NCBI RefSeq assembly: GCF_026151205.1
Contig: NC_087078.1
Location: 9,998,675-10,062,674, forward strand
From: Bolinopsis microptera
Lineage: Eukaryota; Ctenophora; Tentaculata; Lobata; Bolinopsidae
Direction: 5' to 3'
DNA length: 64,000 bases
Shown here: piece by piece, positions 12,682 through 23,496 of the stretch
Layout of the letters: every line of letters begins with the position of its first letter
Numbering within the stretch: the stretch's first letter is position 1
Program-made: the position numbers and the translations under genes
Notes under the pieces: generated by a model
Database searches by the model: none
What the model saw: only the letters and a program-made list of their open reading frames with translations
What the model was told of the DNA's origin: nothing

Positions 12682-12939
12682 GTTTTTTGTTTTTGTAGTC
12701 AAGGACTCAAGTCAGGGAACTCAGGCACGAGAGGTGATAGAAGTACATACTTTCCAAATAAAGCACGGAAATCGGGGAAACATCAGTGTGTGAAATTTAG
12801 GTTCAACTGTGGACTTGTGGTTATGGATTGGACTCTTGGTTGGGGAGACGACGCCAATTTGCTTCCAAGATCCGTTTATTCTAAAGTATCTGGGATGAGG
12901 TGAAGACTATTCTTCTTACCTTTCACCTGCAGTCAAGTC

Positions 12940-13400
12940 CATATTCTTTCGAAAGAAATTTACTTAAAAGTTATTATTATATTTCCGCGAAATTCACTTA
13001 AATGTAATCGTTACTTTCCAGCGAAATTTACTTAAAGCCATTAGTATTACATCTTTCCCGCGAAATTTACCTAAATGTTGTTAATAACAATATGTTATTG
13101 CTTTATTGATAAGTGGTTATTGCTTTCTAGCGAAATTCACGTCAAAGTCATTACTCATTATTGCTCTCCAGTGAAATTTACTTAAATATATTATTGCTTT
13201 CTAGCGAAATTTTACCTAAAAACCATTACACCTTTCCCAAGAAATTATTATTATTGCTCTCTTGAAAAGATAAGTACTTATTGCTTTCTAGCGAAATTTA
13301 CTTAAACGTTATTATTTATTTTAGCGAACGAATTTTTATTCGCAGAGACAATACAAGATACCTCGTCTTAAGTTCATCCCCTTCAAGTGAAATTTACTTG
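12940..13400. repeat. Degenerate ~55-60-bp repeat with GCGAAATTTACTTAAA core
   Basis: The phrase (TTTC)YAGCGAAATTTACTTAAA followed by an ATTATT-type tract recurs roughly eight times with drift. It appears to be an old tandem array; no gene was seen. Confidence 0.7.
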
Positions 13401-13619
13401 AAATTGATTAGATATCAAACGAATTTTATCGGGAATACGACATACGTCTAACCATACTTATTTCAGATTTTTGATTAAAAAAATCGTTTATAATTATTTT
13501 AAAAACAGATAGATACAATTAAAAGGAGTTCCATACGGAGCACAGTATTGAATATTACAAGTTGAACTCGTGGTTTATATTCTCGACTCTGGAGCTATAA
13601 ACACATTGATTGGACAGCC

Positions 13620-13750
13620 ATAAAGACGGAACTAACAAACTTCTCGTTTAAACTCGTTTATTCTGATGTTTAGGCTTGAATGTGTGAGTTGTATGTGACT
13701 CTTACAAATTAAAAGCCCATACAAATTGAGCGTTGTAACAGTAACAATGT
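13620..13750 (+). pseudogene. Decayed copy of the 12.4-kb exon segment
   Basis: Around GAACTAACAAACTTCTCGTTT and the following TGAGTTGTATGTGACTCTTA and AAATTGAGCGTTGTAAC the sequence aligns with 12448-12553 (AACAAACTTCCTCC, TGAGTACGTGATTCTTG, AAATTGGGCGTTTTTGTAAC). The frame is broken. Confidence 0.45.
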
Positions 13751-14344
13751 CATCAGCAAAAAAGGAAAAAAATCACCACGTCCTACTTCTCTTATAATCC
13801 AGAATTCTTAGGAGATATTTTATATTTCCGTATCTCGGTGAATCTGTCGGTGAATCTGTCGGTGAAATTGTTAGGTTTCTGTGGAACTATTATAGTCCTT
13901 GCACGAATAAAAAATTCATGTTTTCTTAGTTAGAAGACCAAGTTTAGTTTTTAAAAACTGGAGCAGTCGGCGCGCGGGGTTGCACAGAACACGTACTTTT
14001 CATGTAGCACGGCAATTCGGGATTTGACATTTACAGTAGATATGTCCATCGTATTGTATTCGGCAATCATATGATCGATTTTTTGATCCAATTCGTAAAA
14101 TTAGTTTTTAAGAAACTTTTGAAAACGTCAATAAAAGGTGTTTACTATAATACGGCCGAGCACAATACTGAAATTTACTTCGCTGAAGGTTTGTGCTCTA
14201 AACTAAGAAACTTGTAACTTATATCTGAAAATTGAGGTCTGTAACTCATATAATTATAACAGTCAGTGTCAGCTATACTAGTTGTTCACTGGACATCACA
14301 GTCAATTTCATTACCCACTCACAGAGGAGACATTATAAAATACG

Positions 14345-14440
14345 GTAATTATCGTTAACTCTTCTGACATTTAGACTGAGAACTGTGAGTTGTATGTGAT
14401 TCTTAAAGCTCCGTTTAGATTGAGTGTTGCCATTATTCTG
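14345..14440 (+). pseudogene. Second decayed copy of the 12.4-kb exon segment
   Basis: TGTGAGTTGTATGTGATTCTT and TTAGATTGAGTGTTGCC follow the same order as at 13.65 and 12.45 kb. It is more diverged and lacks an open frame. Confidence 0.4.
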
Positions 14441-15114
14441 TAAACTCCACTGGGTTTTTTCGACAAATTTTTTTCCACGAATTGCAACAAAATCACATTT
14501 CTATATCGAATATAAGAATAATAATAATAAATTGAAATTTAATAACACCGCTATTAAGATAAAACTTATACAGTATTTTTACAGTCTTCAGTTATAGTAC
14601 TATTATAGTCGTCTCCATTATCATCATCCTTGTATCCGTACCTACCAGGGACCGGCAAAAAATCGATTCTAAAGTGTGGATTCGTTAGGTTTTTTGTGGA
14701 GCGACGGCGTGAACGAGGAACAGATTAATTTTGTGTCAAAGACCTATCAAAGTTTTGAGAAAACGAGTCGTGAACTTTCACGATGATCATAAATTATGCA
14801 CTAAAGAACCTCAAGATAAAAGCGAATTCGGTGAAGCAGATACCGAACAAAAACAACCAAAGTAACCGTCAATTATAATTGGGAAACTTATTGACTATAA
14901 CATAATCGAGCGGCTTTCTTATTAAAATTAGTAGCAATGCCAATCTTTGTAATCGGTAAAGTAACACAATAACTTTAAAGGACAAGGTACAATAGAAGAC
15001 CAGGTACTATATTAACGTGTTCAACTGTAAATGCCATAAAACTTTTTATTAATAAATTCGGATCATAGAAAATGCACGATGAACATACTGTTAATATAAA
15101 GTTTAATATTAAGT
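14441..15114. other. Intergenic stretch, nothing recognised
   Basis: AT-rich, with short frames only. No inverted ends or RNA gene were recognised. Confidence 0.4.
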
Positions 15115-16205
15115 TAAGGGGGCATACCCCAAATTTTTCCAGACCAAATGACCTCATAGGCAGTTCAGTGACCTTCTAGCGCACCGTTTCCACACCAAAA
15201 AAAATTATTTTGAGAATACCTATTTTTGTAATCGAGCATTTCCTGGTTAAGAGTGCAATTTTCGGAAAAAATTATTTTGTGGTTGAGACGCTATCAGTTA
15301 ATCATTTCTTGCGGTATCGGGTTGAAATTTTGCTCGCCGTTTATTCACATCTATGTCAAGATGTGTGTAAAATCTTGATATCGTATCTAAAAAAAGCTGG
15401 TGTTTTATGAATTTTTAAAGTCAAAAAGCTAAAATTGTCCTTTTCAGGCTTATTTTAACAAAAAGTCAGTCAGGGAAGATCGGATTATTTGATGCTTGAC
15501 ATCAAATTGTTCTCTGAATTCTGGCGCAGTTTTTGATGCCCTCAAAAATGTTTTTACTCATTCACCTTCTGATCTATTGGACCTCAAAGCCAACAACAAA
15601 TTTAGGCACATTTTTCGTTTTTAATATTTACTGATTTTTCTAAAATTTTGATAGGAATGTGCTAGTGACTTTTTGAAGGGTGCAAAATAACCGCAACTAG
15701 CACATTTATATATGAGTTATGAACAACAAAACACCCTAAAATGCTTCCCTTTGAAGTTATGGGAGAAAATGTGATTTTTTATCTGCAAAGCCAAAAAACA
15801 ATTTGATGTCAAGCATCAAATAATCCGATCTTCCCTGACTGACTTTTTGTTAAAATAAGCCTGAAAAGGACAATTTTAGCTTTTTGACTTTAAAAATTCA
15901 TAAAACACCAGCTTTTTTTAGATACGATATCAAGATTTTACACACATCTTGACATAGATGTGAATAAACGGCGAGCAAAATTTTAACCCGATACCGCAAG
16001 AAATGATTAACTTATAGCGTCTCAACCACAAAATAATTTTTTCCGAAAATTGCACTCTTAACCAGGCAATGCTCGATTACAAAAATAGGTATTCTCAAAA
16101 TAATTTTTTTTGGTGTGGAAACGGTGCGCTAGAAGGTCACTGAACTGCCTATGAGGTCATTTGGTCTGGACGGCACAAACCACTGTTTTGGGGTATGGCC
16201 CCTTA
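15115..16205. mobile_element. 1.09-kb foldback element with ~400-bp arms
   Basis: The left arm (15115 to about 15513) and right arm (about 15800-16205) are near-perfect reverse complements. They begin TAAGGGGGCATACCCC and end GGGGTATGGCCCCTTA, around a spacer of about 290 bp. The right arm has about 15 extra bases near its outer end. The 66-codon frames inside each arm are reflections of one another and are not genes. The structure would extrude as a giant hairpin. Confidence 0.85.
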
Positions 16206-16940
16206 GATATATAGTACATGTTGGTGCACTGGTTTTAATTTGAGATTTTCGCCACTGGCCCCGAAAGTTTCCATCAGTTTTAATAGATCGCTTAATACCA
16301 GCCTCTGTGATTACAACGCGCAGCTGCAATGCTGAAATGATAACATGGCCTCCTCAGAATCCCCTTAAAATTTAGTTTCCCGGCGACTCCAAAATTGCTC
16401 ATCAGAAATTTGGTTCCCGTTTCCATATTAATATATCGTTAAATACCAGCCTCTTCGATTACAATGCTCAGCTGACGAATTATTTTCTCAATTAGAGATT
16501 TTCGCACTGGGCTCGAACGTTTTACCAGGTTACTGGGTTACAGCTGTCAGGACTCATGCATGATGCACAAATGAGAAAATCCCAAGATTTATTTTCTTTG
16601 CGACTATATAACCTACAAATTGGAATGTTTCTGCACATCTCCATATTATTTTATCGTACCAGGCCCTGCAATTACAGTTAACTGCAACTCCCAAATGAGA
16701 ATATCCAAAAAAATAATTTTCCGGCGACTCCTAAACTCCTGATCCGAAGGCTTCTACCAGTTTCCATATTAAATCCTAAAAATTCATTATACCGGCGACC
16801 ATTTCACTGCAAACTCTACAGTTTCCACGAGTTTCCAAGATATTAAATAGTTCAACACCAGTCCCCGTAATTAGAGCATTCAGCTGCCCTCCACTAGTGA
16901 GAAATCCCAAAAAAACTACAACGAAGCCCAGTACTTAAAG
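16206..16940. repeat. Degenerate ~150-160-bp tandem repeat
   Basis: The phrases TTTCCATATTAA, AATACCAGCCTC-TGATTACAA-GC-CAGCTG and TTCCCGGCGACTCC recur about five times with heavy drift. It is old tandem material without coding content. Confidence 0.6.
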
Positions 16941-16944
16941 GTTG

Positions 16945-17550
16945 TCAGCTCCCACATCCAGAAACACGCCATCTTGCCAGGCAGCCTGGGAGGACATTTT
17001 TTTTTGGGAGGAAAAACGGGAGAAAAAGAGGAAATTTTTGAGAAGTAATTCCTAAATTTCGAAATATTTTTTGGAATGAAGACAAATTAATTGAGGAAAT
17101 TTTTGAAGAAAATATTTCGATTGTATAAAAATCAAAGAGGAACATCCTGTCAGTTTTGGAACACAGTGAAATATTCTGATTGGAGAATGCAGATTGCTGT
17201 TGTGAAGTTATCAAATTTACGTGAGTACTTGATTCTTTTCAATCCCAGTTTATTGCTGTCCTACAAATTTCTTTAATGCCAAATGCCGTCTAAAACACCC
17301 TTGGCTGCGCCCCCTAGCCCCCGCCAAGGGGCTTCGCCCCTGGACCCTGCTGGGGGCTGCGCCCCCAGACCCCTGCCACAGCTTGCTCGCTTCGCTCGCT
17401 GCGCAGCTGGATTGGACACGTCGACTTGCTTCGCTCGCCGACAGCCCCCTCCCCAAACTTGCGAGCGAAGCGAGCGGGCCACAGAATTTTTAAAAAAACG
17501 CATCTGGGAGGAAATATAAAACTTTCTGGATGTGGGTGTCAGCTGCACTC
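16945..17550. mobile_element. ~600-bp TIR element with GC-rich core
   Basis: The ends CAGCTCCCACATCCAGAAA and TTTCTGGATGTGGGTGTCAGCTG are inverted copies, and GGGAGG motifs lie next to both (GGGAGGACATTTT; GGGAGGAAATAT). The core at 17285-17490 is strikingly GC-rich. It has a hairpin AGGGGC-TTC-GCCCCT (17327-17341), GGGGGC-TGC-GCCCCC, and inverted pairs of GCTCGCTTCGCTCGC. Three overlapping frames across the core are composition artefacts. Confidence 0.6.
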
Positions 17551-18661
17551 TACACCTGTGTTTTCTGTAAGAGACACCCACTTAAAGTTTACCACTACAA
17601 GATAAAATACGAACCTTAGTAGTTATTTCAGATCCTTAGTCCTTCATGACCCTTAAAGTATGCTGCCGAGTAAGTTGGAATTGCAATTACGAGAGGCTAC
17701 TTAGTACTTATAATTATAGCTGGCTATAATACAAGTCCAAAGTTTTTAAAATTAAAATATCCAACAAGTAAACAGTAAGACTAAGATTGTTAAATTAAAA
17801 TAACCAACAAATAAGCACAATATAGCACCATAATTATCCTCAATACCGCACCGGCCACTATTAATCTACAGTTACACGGGGTAATCTCCTAACGCGGTAA
17901 TGCAGATTATGTTTCTTTAGATCATAAAGGAAAGTTAAAGGGTGCTCCAGATCCTTGCTCCAGATCCTAGTCCCCATATATATTATTAATCTACAGTTCA
18001 TTGACCAATGACCCCATATATATTATTCGCCAGTTATTGGCGACTAGTTTAAGTTTGGTGAATTCATGGGAGGTTGATTATAGATCGGAGGTTGATTATA
18101 GACGGCTACAAGGCAATGTCAGTGCTTGGCGGGTGCTAAGGCTAGCCCGACCCACAGTCTAGTTGTCTTTCGTCTCTGTGTGTGATCATGTACTGTATAT
18201 GTGGACAAGGAGCTACGCTTGATGCATAATGGTGTTTACCAGGCGTTGTATATAAAACAGAAAGAAAGAAAAGAACTCCAAGAGAAAATGCCCGTGAAAT
18301 ATACTAGAAAGTAAACGCTCACACGTGCACAATAACGCGCCAGTGCCCAGTACACGTGCAATAGAGTATGTAACCATGCAATTATGCACAATTTCACACA
18401 AACCTCTCCGGCAGTGTGGCACGTTGAATTCAATTTCACCCAATTTCATTTTGTCACATGGCTTTGATTATATTCGTCAATACTGTCACTTTACTGTACT
18501 GGGTATAATACTCTTTACTGTATGATATTTGGACTATAAAAATATTACTATTCGTATTTTTAGGGCCTGGTATTTTCTTTTGAATTTCATAAAAACGAAT
18601 GTTTAAACGTTTAAGAGTAAGCTCTTATAACTATATACTTCTAACTAACCCTTCACCACAG
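17551..18661 (+). other. Probable WDR13 intron end or intergenic stretch
   Basis: No upstream WDR13 exon was recognised here, although the gene must continue upstream because exon A begins within a codon. Small duplications occur at about 17940-18020 (GATCCTTGCTCCAGATCCT) and 18070-18105 (GGAGGTTGATTATAGA twice). The last bases (CTAACCCTTCACCACAG) form the acceptor of exon A. Confidence 0.4.
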
Positions 18662-18777
18662 GATCTAGGGAGCGAGTTAGCAACAGTTTGACCTGTCTAG
18701 AGTTCGGTCCTAATAGCAGTATTCTCTGGGCAAGCAACAACAAGGGTCAGATATACTCCGTCAGTGTCAACATGCTG
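18662..18777 (+). CDS. WDR13: WDR13 exon A: WD40 blade
   Basis: The exon lies between CTTCACCACAG and GTAAGTGC and encodes 38 complete codons plus two leading bases. Key residues are S-L-T-C-L-E-F-G-P and I-L-W-A-S-N-N-K-G-Q-I-Y, the d-a-b strand pattern of a WD40 blade. This corresponds to the vertebrate WDR13 region reading as hydrophobic-LWAGDDRG. WDR13 is a nuclear WD40 beta-propeller protein reported to take part in transcriptional regulation in mammals; its exact biochemical role is not settled. The exon ends in phase 0, matching exon B. The N-terminal half of the gene is not recognised and probably lies upstream. Confidence 0.85.
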
Positions 18778-20801
18778 GTAAGTGCTTTGTAATCGACATG
18801 TTTTCAAAAAGAATAGCAACAAAAATAGCATTGAACTCATGCTATTGTATTTTAAGTTTACAAAAAAAAGAAAGTCTACATGGGAACCGAAACGCGATTA
18901 TTGTGGTTCGAATTTGGTGTAAATAAGTGTAAACGTTTCGTTAAATAAAACTCTAAAGTAAACTCTCGCACAAGAGCCTTAAACAACCGATATGTTAAAC
19001 AAACAACTAATGTTAAAGAACCGTAACGCACCAATTTAGCAAGGCGATAAATAAACAATTACGCCATCCACTTTGACTATAACACGTCTTCAATGAATAA
19101 ATTCAGTAATATATAATGTTGAATTTTGTTGTTCTCGAGTTAAATTGTTCTCGAGTTAAACTTAGATTGTTCTCGAGTTAAATTGTTCTCGAGTTAAACT
19201 TAGATTGTTCTCCAGTTAAATTGTTCTCGAGTTTGGAATAAATTGGTGTAAAGAGGTTTGTTTATTGTGAGGAGGATTGTGCACGTGTATGCTATATTGG
19301 GCTTCATTAGCACTTCATTTGTATATAAGTGGTCGTGTCACACTAAGCGAAGGTAATTTAAGACCCTTGAAAATAGATTTAACTCCTGTCTACGTCGGTG
19401 GAGTCATTCCATACATTGAAATTGGTGGGGTATAATTTTGTCAGCAAATTGTGATTATGACGAGTAACGAATAGGCCTGCAGTGTTAGAATTTTGATTGA
19501 TTTGGCAGGACAAAATGTGGATACTGTGCAGATTTTTTGTCAAAAATGCGCAAAAAAATCCCATGAAATTATCACATCAGACATTTTTTACTGATTACTC
19601 TTATCTGTATAATCTTGATGATGCAAAATTGGTGGTCAATTAAATATAATATAGTTTTCACTAATTGGTAAATAAAGAACAATACAAATGTGTATAATAA
19701 TTGTTCATCAGAATAAGGGAAAGGCGGAAGTTCAATAAGCAATAAAAAAGCGAGGAGGGTGGATGTTGATTAAACGGTCTGAAAAACAACTTTAATGAGG
19801 CCGGGATTTCCCGGACACGCAATCATTAGTATTACCTGTGAATCCGGCAAGAAGCTTGCCAAATATCATCTTACAGAGTAAAGAAATCGTCGATGAAAAG
19901 AATTTCTTTTAAAATATTGGGATCTAGAAACATTTCACGTGAATGTTGGCAAATTAACCCTAACGAGCCCTGAATCGGCCAGTGAAAATATTTTAATCGT
20001 TTTTGCAGGAAACAATACAGAAGATTTTGAACGCTTATTCTTGCCAAAAATCCAAGACAAAAGATGCCATTTAATTTAAATTAGCACCTCGAAGCTGTGA
20101 AAAAAAGTCTCGACTGATAACATTATTTTGTGTTGGTAAATCGAATAATTTTCACGGCATAATTTGTGGACGATTAAAATGGCCGGGTCACATATTTGGG
20201 CCTTGTAAATTTAATACCTACCTGCTAAAATTCCATTAGAATCAGACCATATAGGTACTGAGGGTTATGATATGAAATAAAGCGGAAAAAATCTGTCAGT
20301 TCATTGGAATTTAATAGATACCACTAGAAAAGTAGTTAAATCCGTGTCTATTGTCGCTTGAAAATTGTTTAATAGCGAAAGAAATGTGTCGACTACTAAT
20401 GATAAATAACAGTTATAATAATTAATAATAATGATAAATGATCATCACGGGCGTATCAAATTAAGAGTATTATTAATTTATTAAGGGAGCCAGTCATTTG
20501 GGAAGTTAACCCAGGAACTTAACCAATTCTACTATAGCATGAGAATATTTGGAATCTAAACACTCTTTAAGATATTTTATTGTTATCATAACTTAAATCA
20601 TTTTTAATGAGCGTTAGCTGACGTTTAGTGTGAATTATACAAGTTAGTAATGATTATATTAAGCAGCAGCCGTCCTTAGATAATCCAGTGTAGAATAATG
20701 GTGATCATGTCTACAATATGATCACCATCAAACCTAATCTAAAACACTTCCCTCTTCACCATTAAACTAATACTAATTAGTTAATTAATTAATTATTTCA
20801 G
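18778..20801 (+). other. WDR13 intron A-B
   Basis: A 2.0-kb intron from GTAAGTGC to TTAATTATTTCAG. It contains a short minisatellite at about 19128-19226 built on TTGTTCTCGAGTTAAA. No gene was recognised in the remainder; frames are under 62 codons. Confidence 0.7.
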
Positions 20802-20943
20802 ACGTGTCAGCTGAAAAGGATGAAGTGTACTTCTATTCCTGGAGGAGGATCCGTAGTGAGTTTAGCAGTGAGGGCAGGACATCCTTCACCTCTACTATTA
20901 GCCTCCTCTACTTCAGACCTTATCTTCATGTTCACTATAGACA
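20802..20943 (+). CDS. WDR13: WDR13 exon B: WD40 blade
   Basis: A 142-nt exon from ATTATTTCAG to GTAAGTTG, phase 0 in and phase 1 out. It encodes T-C-Q-L-K-R-M-K-C followed by S-V-V-S-L-A-V-R and P-L-L-L-A-S-S-T-S-D-L-I-F-M-F-T-I-D. This aligns with the WDR13 segment having L..AKR, SPVTSIS and LLINACLNKLLLY. Without splicing the frame stops at TAG four codons after the donor. The last 55 nt of the exon plus the first 16 nt of the intron form the unit of the huge downstream array, so the genuine donor is followed by about 49 near-copies of itself. Confidence 0.88.
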
Positions 20944-21856
20944 GTAAGTTGTAGAGTCACCTCTACTATTAGCTTCCTCTACTTCAGACCTTATCTTCAT
21001 GTTCACTATAGACAGTAAGTTGTGGAGTCACCTCTACTATTAGCTTCCTCTACTTCAGACATTATATACATGTTCACTATAGACAGTAAGTTGTAGAGTC
21101 ACCTCTACTATTAGCTTCCTCTACTTCAGACCTTATCTTCATGTTCACTATAGACAGTAAGTTGTAGAGTCACCTCTACTATTAGCCTCCTCTACTTCAG
21201 ACCTTATCTTCATGTTCACTATAGACAGTAAGTTGTAGAGTTAGCTCTACTATTAGCTTCCTCTACTTCAGACCTTATCTTCATGTTCAATATAGACAGT
21301 AAGTTGTAGAGTTACCTCTACTATTAGCTTCCTCTACTTCAGACCTTATCTTCATGTTCAATATAGACAGTAAGTTGTAGAGTCACCTCTACTATTAGCT
21401 TCCTCTACTTCAGACCTTATCTTCATGTTCACTATAGACAGTAAGTTGTAGAGTTACCTCTACTATTAGCCTCCTCTACTTCAGACCTTATCTTCATGTT
21501 CAATATAGACAGTAAGTTGTAGAGTCACCTCTACTATTAGCTTCCTCTACTTCAGACCTTATCTTCATGTTCACTATAGACAGTAAGTTGTAGAGTCACC
21601 TCTACTATTAGCCTCATCTACTTCAGACCTTATCTTCATGTTCAATATAGACAGTAAGTTGTAGAGTCACCTCTACTATTAGCCTCATCTACTTCAGACC
21701 TTATCTTCATGTTCACTATAGACAGTAAGTTGTAGAGTCACCTCTACTATTAGCTTCCTCTACTTCAGACATTATCTTCATGTTCAGTATAGACAGTAAG
21801 TTGTAGAGTCACCTTTACTATTAGCCTCCTCTACTTCAGACCTTATCTTCATGTTC
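20889..21856. repeat. 71-bp junction array, part 1 (~13.6 units)
   Basis: Each unit is the last 55 nt of exon B (CCTCTACTATTAGCCTCC to ACTATAGACA) plus 16 intronic bases starting GTAAGTTGTAGAGTCA, so each carries a full copy of the exon B 5' splice site. Copies differ by substitutions such as CTATAG/AATATAG/GTATAG and CCTTATC/CATTATC. The array is interrupted at 21857 by a hAT element. Confidence 0.97.
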
Positions 21857-22029
21857 CATCGATGGTAAATACGTCAAAAAATCGCCTGTAAATACGCCGT
21901 ATTCAAAAATTCTAAGAAATACGTGAAATACGGCAAAATTTGGCGCTTAAATTCTTTGATGGTAAAATTTTTCAAAATACGCGCGTATCTCTATGGAAAT
22001 ACGTGATTACAGATTAGTGATATTTGCGC

Positions 22030-22900
22030 GTGCGTCGCTGGCTCAGTGGTATATACAGGGTGGGCCAAAAGTCAGTACCCATACGTTGGCCTTAATAGCC
22101 CCGCCGTGTTTTATATTTGAGAGCTGTTGCTTTGCAGATGGCATACTTTACCTACTGGTTGGAGGATTCCGTCGTCAAAATTTGAAAATTCGAATATTTT
22201 AGACCACGCCCATTCAATATTAAAACACCTATATTGTTTTCTCTGAACATGCTGAACGCCTAATTTTTTCAGAGACGGTAGATTATCAAATGTTGCATAT
22301 GATCTTCAAACATGAGGCAAAACGGATTAGAAATGACGAAGTAATCAAGCATTTTCTGTATCTCGTTAACAAAATTGACTGGGTGATTATGTGACACCGT
22401 GACACGACACCTTAATTGGGCACCCTTAACAATTCCCATAATGTTTAACGGGGTAGTTAACGGGGTCACCTTATCACGTGATTAGGTAAACCAATCACCT
22501 GATCACACGTAATGAATAAACTCGTTATGCTTCATATCTCGGTCATCTGAGAAGCTACAGTTCTAATTCTTTCAGGACAAACGTAATTCGAATGGCCAAA
22601 CACAATTCAATAACATTTAGCTTGATCCGACTATCCAAACTATCAAATAAATATGAAAATGAACCTCCATTTGAAAAAAATGAACGCGAATATTTTTCGA
22701 GTTGACAAATTCCTCGAACCAGTGGTGGTACTAAGTCATACCAGAAAGAAGTATTTAAATTGGGCACTCAGTGACTGAGCTATTAAGGCCAACGTATGGG
22801 TACTGACTTTTGGCCCACCCTGTAGCAATACTGACAGTCGTTTTGGAGACTTTACGGTGCTCGAATGAAAACGCTGCAGCGACTTGCTATTCTTATGCTG
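22030..22900 (+). mobile_element. tRNA-like SINE head split by a MITE
   Basis: Just before the nested MITE is GTCGCTGGCTCAGTGGTA, resembling a Pol III A box (TGGCTCAGTGG). Just after it are a GGTGCTCGAATG B-box-like phrase and CAGCGAC, which is complementary to GTCGCTG. Joined across the MITE this resembles a degenerate tRNA-derived SINE head. The folding is imperfect. Confidence 0.3.
22056..22822. mobile_element. 767-bp Tc1/mariner-type MITE (TA target)
   Basis: Perfect 44-bp inverted ends start CAGGGTGGGCCAAAAGTCAG and are flanked by TA on each side (22054-22055, 22823-22824). CAGGGTG ends with a TA target are typical of IS630/Tc1/mariner elements. No transposase frame is present. It is inserted into the hAT element, which in turn sits in the 71-bp array, giving three nesting levels. 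Confidence 0.9.
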
Positions 22901-23286
22901 AACCAACCAATCAGTCAGTCTGCTGCAAAGCAGAGCTTCTAAGGGTATAAAGCAGTTATGCCTCCCTCGAGGAATAGACTTTCAACCGAGACCCAGTTCC
23001 AGTGCATTTTTATCTATTACAATATTCGCAGACTAAGATCACAAGTCTCTCTTGCTTGAATTTTGAAACCGGTTACCGGATTAACACGGACTTCCCAGTG
23101 GCATACATTTAAAAAGTGACTAGGAATCCAGCCTGGAAAGAAAAAACGGCTATAATAAATTTTTAAAACGGCTATAATAATTTTTTCGGCCGGAAGACGA
23201 TTTCATTTCACCTTGCTAGTTATATTACAGAGTTATTTTTAGTTATTCATTTGTTATTCATAATTGCCAAAAGTATGGGAAAAAAT

Positions 23287-23358
23287 GATCCTATCCGAGT
23301 CTCGAACTCGCTATCTGATGATATGGAGCTAGCGTATTAACCAATTAGGCCACGATTC
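23287..23358 (-). other. tRNA-like sequence with A and B boxes
   Basis: On the minus strand GTGGCCTAATTGGTTAA gives a good A box and AGTTCGAGACTCG a good B box, with a T-run (ATTTTTT) after the 3' end. The T arm folds as CGAG-TTCGAGA-CTCG, but the acceptor and anticodon stems do not pair well. It is more likely a pseudo-tRNA or SINE promoter than a working tRNA. Confidence 0.35.
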
Positions 23359-23496
23359 CATGTACTATAATGTAATATTTATATATATATCTTCGCGCGT
23401 TACTGCAACTTAATTTGAAATACGTAATTTATCATCGGGAAATACGTATGCGTAGTATCTACGCGTAGTCTCCCCAAAACGCATTTACCATCCTTG

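Larger units (their letters stand above)
21857..23496. mobile_element. 1.64-kb non-autonomous hAT element inside the array, TSD TCATGTTC
   Basis: Left end CATCGATGGTAAATACGT; right end, read inward, CAAGGATGGTAAATGCGT. The 8-bp duplication TCATGTTC is at 21849-21856 and 23497-23504, taken from a repeat unit, so removal of the element plus one TSD restores the 71-bp unit. Subterminal AAATACG and ACGCG motifs lie at both ends. It contains a nested mariner-type MITE (22056-22822) and tRNA-like sequences, but no transposase. Confidence 0.9.

Noticed and set aside
15210-16329. 66-codon frames in the foldback element
   Set aside because: They lie in inverted arms or the element's end and have no recognisable protein features.
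23287-23358. Functional tRNA gene on the minus strand
   Set aside because: A and B boxes and T arm are good, but acceptor and anticodon stems fail; kept only as a tRNA-like sequence.
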